A DNA stretch of 8,934 bases from Flavobacteriaceae bacterium (GTDB lineage: Bacteria > Bacteroidota > Bacteroidia > Flavobacteriales > Flavobacteriaceae), in NCBI GenBank assembly GCA_030590765.1, contig JAUVCP010000067.1:1-8934 (forward strand), written 5' to 3'. The notes under the pieces were generated by a model. The model did not search any database. It worked only from the letters and a program-made list of their open reading frames with translations, and had not been told where the DNA came from. Position numbers and translations under genes: made by a program. Of the stretch, positions 6,781-8,934 are shown piece after piece (the first letter of the stretch is position 1; each line of letters starts with the position of its first letter).

Positions 6781-6821
6781 GTTTCAAATCTATTGATTTT
6801 GTTTCAATTTAGTACTTAATT
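6781..6821. repeat. Direct repeats and near-palindrome over the DUF5686 promoter
   Basis: GTTTCAAAT (6781-6789) and GTTTCAATT (6801-6809) match at 8 of 9 positions and are exactly 20 bp apart, about two helical turns. Between them is AAATCtattGATTT (6786-6799). Next to the second copy lies AATTtAGTACTtAATT (6806-6821), symmetric except at one base pair of positions. Two direct half-sites about two turns apart suit an AraC-family dimer, and such a gene lies next door. The AT-rich setting makes chance possible. Confidence 0.3.
6785..6792 (-). promoter_or_regulatory. -7 promoter box for the DUF5686 gene
   Basis: On the - strand the bases read TAGATTTG, a full match to TAnnTTTG and the same octamer as the box at 2023-2030 before the RemB-like gene. 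Transcription would start near 6780, giving a leader of about 43 nt. No well-placed TTG -33 element is visible; the expected position is occupied by a near-palindrome (6806-6821). Confidence 0.5.
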
Positions 6822-6844
6822 TAACAATCATAATGCACTATTTA

Positions 6845-7696
6845 TTATAGCGCTGACATATATTTTTTAGGAGTTGTTCCATATTTCTTTTTAAATGCGG
6901 CAATAAAATGACTTGGTGTACTATATCCAATTTCGAAACTAATTTCAGCTACATTATATTTTTTCGAGGCTAATAATTTTCTTGCAAATTCCATTTTATA
7001 ATTCAACAAGTAGGCAAAAACTGTTTCTCCATATACTTGTTTAAAACCATCTTTTAAATTCTGAAGTGATAAGTTAGATGCGTTTGCCAGTTCATTTAAA
7101 CTAGGGGGTTCTACCATTTTATCTATTAATATATTCTTTGCTTTTTGAATCTTTTCAACGTTATCACCATCTTCCAAGAAAGGACAGGCTTGAATACCTT
7201 TTTCATCATTTTGATGAAAATACAGACTAATTAATTCGAAGACTTTTCCTTTTATATATAATTTTTCAAGAGATGCATGTAAGCCAAAATTAAAAATTTG
7301 ATTTAAAACAATCGTTTCATTTGTTCCTAATTCTTTGTCCTTATAATATTTTTTATTTTTATTCTCTTCATCGAGAAAGTGTATCAGCCCAGCTTCATTT
7401 GAAAAAAAAGTGTGGAATTTCTCAATAGTTATAAGTAAGGTAATTAATTTAGCATTTGCTTCTAATTCAATATGAATAGGTAATTCTTGTTGAGGGTTAT
7501 ATAACAATAATGAATTCTGATTCGTAATATTTATTCCGTAATTTCCCTCGTTAAAAAAAAGCTTCACCGAATTTTGTATACAAAAATGTATTTGTAAACA
7601 GGTTTTTTTCACACCTTTAAAAACCTCTTTTGCTGTTTCATCCCTATTATAGGTTTTTAACAAGGTAAATCCATCTTCAATACAAATTTCTTCCAT
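6845..7696 (-). CDS. AraC-family transcriptional regulator (PchR-like, Bacteroidota type)
   Basis: The 283-aa protein has the usual length for a one-domain-sensor AraC regulator. Residues 1-165 form the ligand-binding or dimerisation part and show no close signature I can name. Residues about 177-283 are the two-helix-turn-helix DNA-binding domain: KIQKAKNILIDKM, then the first HTH around SLNELANASNLSLQNLKDGF (199-218) with YGETVFAYL, then the second HTH around NVAEISFEIGYSTPSHFIAA (248-267), ending FKKKYGTTPKKYM, the AraC/XylS signature. The CPFLEDGDNVEKI segment (171-183) before the DNA-binding domain is familiar from Bacteroidota PchR-like regulators. It lies between the pyruvate dehydrogenase E1 beta gene and the DUF5686 gene, all on the - strand. 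Its effector and targets are unknown; the repeats upstream of itself and of the DUF5686 gene make those promoters the first candidates. Confidence 0.93.
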   Translation of the reverse strand: MEEICIEDGFTLLKTYNRDETAKEVFKGVKKTCLQIHFCIQNSVKLFFNEGNYGINITNQNSLLLYNPQQELPIHIELEANAKLITLLITIEKFHTFFSNEAGLIHFLDEENKNKKYYKDKELGTNETIVLNQIFNFGLHASLEKLYIKGKVFELISLYFHQNDEKGIQACPFLEDGDNVEKIQKAKNILIDKMVEPPSLNELANASNLSLQNLKDGFKQVYGETVFAYLLNYKMEFARKLLASKKYNVAEISFEIGYSTPSHFIAAFKKKYGTTPKKYMSAL

Positions 7697-7731
7697 TAAT
7701 TTTTATCGATATTTTAATTAGTAGTTTTAAG

Positions 7732-7767
7732 TAAAACAAAAATATTTTTAAATATTTCTTTGTTTTA
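7732..7767 (-). repeat. Near-perfect AT-rich palindrome at the predicted 5' end of the araC-type mRNA
   Basis: TAAAACAAA (7732-7740) pairs with TTTGTTTTA (7759-7767), nine of nine, and AATATTT (7741-7747) pairs with AAATATT (7750-7756). Only TT at the centre and TC (7757-7758) stay unpaired. With the -7 box at 7774-7781, transcription should start close to 7768, so the - strand RNA would begin almost directly with this hairpin and then run about 35 nt to the ATG at 7696. It could protect the mRNA 5' end or be a protein-binding palindrome in DNA. It lacks a following T tract, so it does not look like a terminator. Confidence 0.5.
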
Positions 7768-7773
7768 AGGGGT

Positions 7774-7801
7774 CAAATATACTATTTAAAATAATTCCAA
7801 A
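7774..7801 (-). promoter_or_regulatory. Promoter of the araC-type gene
   Basis: On the - strand TATATTTG (7781-7774) matches TAnnTTTG fully, and TTTG (7801-7798) lies 16 nt upstream as a -33 element. The spacer is slightly shorter than the 17-23 nt I recall for flavobacterial promoters. This is one of two promoters in the window with both elements recognisable. The predicted leader is about 70 nt. Confidence 0.58.
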
Positions 7802-7806
7802 TAGTA
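7780..7806. repeat. Perfect 8-bp dyad spanning the araC-type promoter core, candidate operator
   Basis: TACTATTT (7780-7787) and AAATAGTA (7799-7806) are exact reverse complements separated by 11 nt. The left arm begins in the -7 box and the right arm covers the -33 element, so a protein bound here would block polymerase directly. The layout suggests repression or autoregulation; the binding protein is unknown. Confidence 0.45.
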
Positions 7807-7831
7807 CTTTTATCGTTATTTAACTTATAGA

Positions 7832-7860
7832 ATAAAAAAATCCGCTCAAATTAAGCGGAT
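7832..7860 (-). terminator. Intrinsic terminator of the pyruvate dehydrogenase E1 beta gene
   Basis: ATCCGCT (7840-7846) and AGCGGAT (7854-7860) form a 7-bp GC-containing stem with a 7-nt loop. Read on the - strand the stem is followed by a run of T (7839-7834). It lies 22 nt past the stop at 7883 and separates the E1 beta transcript from the araC-type gene. Confidence 0.88.
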
Positions 7861-7882
7861 CCTAAAATATTTTAAAATAGTG

Positions 7883-8863
7883 TTAATCTCTATATAAAAC
7901 TTTTTTCACAGCATTAACAACATCATTGGCATTTGGTAACCATTCTTCTAACAATACCGGTGAAAATGGAGCAGGTGTATCAGCTGTTGTAATTCTTTGA
8001 ATTGGTGCATCTAAATAATCAAATGCATTTTCCTGAACCTGAAAAGTAATCTCTGATGACACACTTGCAAAAGGCCATGCTTCTTCCAAAATAACCAATC
8101 TGTTCGTTTTCTTAACTGATTTTAGAATAGCATCATGATCCATCGGACGAACTGTTCTAAGATCAATTATCTCCACAGAAATTCCGTCTTCCTCTAATAT
8201 ATCTGCTGCTTTATAGGCCTCTTTTATAATTTTCCCAAAAGAAACAACAGTAACATCTGTTCCTTCCCTTTTAATATCAGCTACACCAATTGGAAGTATA
8301 TATTCTCCATCAGGAACTTCACCTTTGTCACCATACATTTGTTCTGACTCCATAAAAATAACAGGATCATCATAACGAATTGCAGCTTTTAACAAACCTT
8401 TTGCATCATAAGGCGTAGAGGGTACAACTACTTTTAAACCAGGTGTATTAGCGAACCAATTTTCAAATGCCTGTGAATGCGTTGCGCCCAATTGACCTGC
8501 AGAACCAGTTGGACCTCTAAAAACTATCGGACAATTAAACTGACCACCAGACATTTGACGAATCTTTGCTGCATTATTAATGATCTGATCTATACCAACC
8601 AATGAAAAGTTGAAAGTCATATACTCAACAATTGGTCTGTTTCCTCCCATTGCTGATCCAACTGCAATACCAGAAAAACCAAGTTCGGCAATAGGCGTAT
8701 CAATTACTCTCTTTGCACCAAATTCATCTAACATTCCTTTAGATGCTTTGTAAGCACCATTATATTCAGCAACCTCTTCACCCATCAAGTAAACAGACTC
8801 ATCTCTTCTCATTTCTTCGCTCATAGCCTCAACTATAGCTTCTCTAAATTGTATTACCTTCAT
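7883..8863 (-). CDS. pdhB: Pyruvate dehydrogenase complex E1 component, beta subunit
   Basis: With the E1 alpha subunit this protein forms the thiamine-diphosphate enzyme that decarboxylates pyruvate and loads acetyl groups onto E2 lipoyl domains. The 326 aa are full length for the family. Visible landmarks are MGEEVAEYNGAYKASKG (27-43), DTPIAELGFSG (55-65) with Glu60 at the position of the cofactor-activating glutamate, GPTGSAGQLGATHSQAFENW (117-136) with His129, PSTPYDAKGLL (148-158), DLRTVRPMD (234-242), LEEAWPFASV (259-268) and the transketolase C-domain end. I chose ATG 8863 (MKVIQFREA), the normal family start, over ATG 8887: the -7 promoter box covers 8885-8892, so the longer start would lie before the transcript start. 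The E1 alpha and E2 genes are not in the window. The gene has its own promoter and terminator and looks monocistronic. Confidence 0.97.
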   Translation of the reverse strand: MKVIQFREAIVEAMSEEMRRDESVYLMGEEVAEYNGAYKASKGMLDEFGAKRVIDTPIAELGFSGIAVGSAMGGNRPIVEYMTFNFSLVGIDQIINNAAKIRQMSGGQFNCPIVFRGPTGSAGQLGATHSQAFENWFANTPGLKVVVPSTPYDAKGLLKAAIRYDDPVIFMESEQMYGDKGEVPDGEYILPIGVADIKREGTDVTVVSFGKIIKEAYKAADILEEDGISVEIIDLRTVRPMDHDAILKSVKKTNRLVILEEAWPFASVSSEITFQVQENAFDYLDAPIQRITTADTPAPFSPVLLEEWLPNANDVVNAVKKVLYRD

Positions 8864-8881
8864 TTGTTTATTTTTAAAGAA

Positions 8882-8911
8882 TTGCAAAAATAACCATTTT
8901 ATATGAATTTG
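8882..8911 (+). promoter_or_regulatory. Possible divergent promoter for a gene beyond the right edge
   Basis: On the + strand TTG (8882-8884) is followed after 19 nt by TGAATTTG (8904-8911), one mismatch from TAnnTTTG. It would drive rightward transcription from about 8916 into sequence outside the window and would interlock with the E1 beta promoter. The weak box and the missing gene keep this tentative. Confidence 0.3.
8885..8892 (-). promoter_or_regulatory. -7 promoter box of the E1 beta gene
   Basis: On the - strand TATTTTTG, followed by CA, is a full TAnnTTTG match and a very common flavobacterial promoter form. Transcription would start near 8879, leaving a leader of about 16 nt rich in A before the ATG at 8863. 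This box decides the choice of the shorter start. No TTG is found at the -33 position. Confidence 0.62.
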
Positions 8912-8934
8912 CTTAACTGTTTATTTACCTTTTT

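Noticed and set aside
7732..7767. Palindrome read as a second terminator for E1 beta
   Set aside because: A strong terminator already lies at 7832-7860, and the palindrome has almost no GC and no T tract after it.
8864..8887. ATG at 8887 as the E1 beta start
   Set aside because: The extra eight residues are not in the family, and the -7 promoter box overlaps this codon.
1..8934. Mobile element, CRISPR, defence island or toxin-antitoxin system
   Set aside because: No transposase, integrase, spaced repeat array, nuclease or toxin-like small gene pair is seen on either strand. The genes look like ordinary flavobacterial chromosome.

Overview
The window looks like a chromosomal segment from a flavobacterium (phylum Bacteroidota, class Flavobacteriia). 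It is AT-rich. Its promoters resemble the Bacteroidota TAnnTTTG -7 box rather than the E. coli -10. It carries lineage-typical surface proteins: a RemB-type outer-membrane barrel, a CarboxypepD_reg/DUF5686 protein, and TonB C-terminal domains with a PGC...CF cysteine pair. There are no tRNA or rRNA genes, CRISPR arrays, insertion sequences or phage genes. No gene-free stretch exceeds 300 bases.

Layout. The left part (1-4253) is on the + strand. It starts with the 3' end of a TonB-family gene closed by a clean intrinsic terminator. A tight pair follows, deoC and a WbpD/WlbB-type sugar N-acetyltransferase, 3 nt apart. Then comes a long gene that joins a periplasmic TonB-like domain to a RemB-type outer-membrane barrel. 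The right part (4250-8863) is on the - strand. Read 5' to 3', it holds the pyruvate dehydrogenase E1 beta gene with its own terminator, an AraC-family regulator with an elaborate control region, and the DUF5686 gene. The two blocks converge at 4250-4253, where the stop codons overlap, with an imperfect hairpin centred next to the junction.

How the genes relate. Three of the six genes (TonB-like, RemB-like, DUF5686) belong to the cell envelope, and the acetyltransferase probably makes a surface-sugar precursor. DeoC (deoxynucleoside breakdown to acetaldehyde and glyceraldehyde 3-phosphate) and PDH E1 beta (pyruvate to acetyl-CoA) are housekeeping carbon metabolism. I do not see a complete new defence or mobile system. 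The best leads are the TonB-domain/RemB-barrel fusion with a paralogous TonB domain two genes upstream, a DeoC that naturally has Met where E. coli DERA has the inhibitor-sensitive Cys47, and the araC upstream region, where a perfect dyad covers the promoter core and a long AT-rich palindrome begins at the predicted transcript start.
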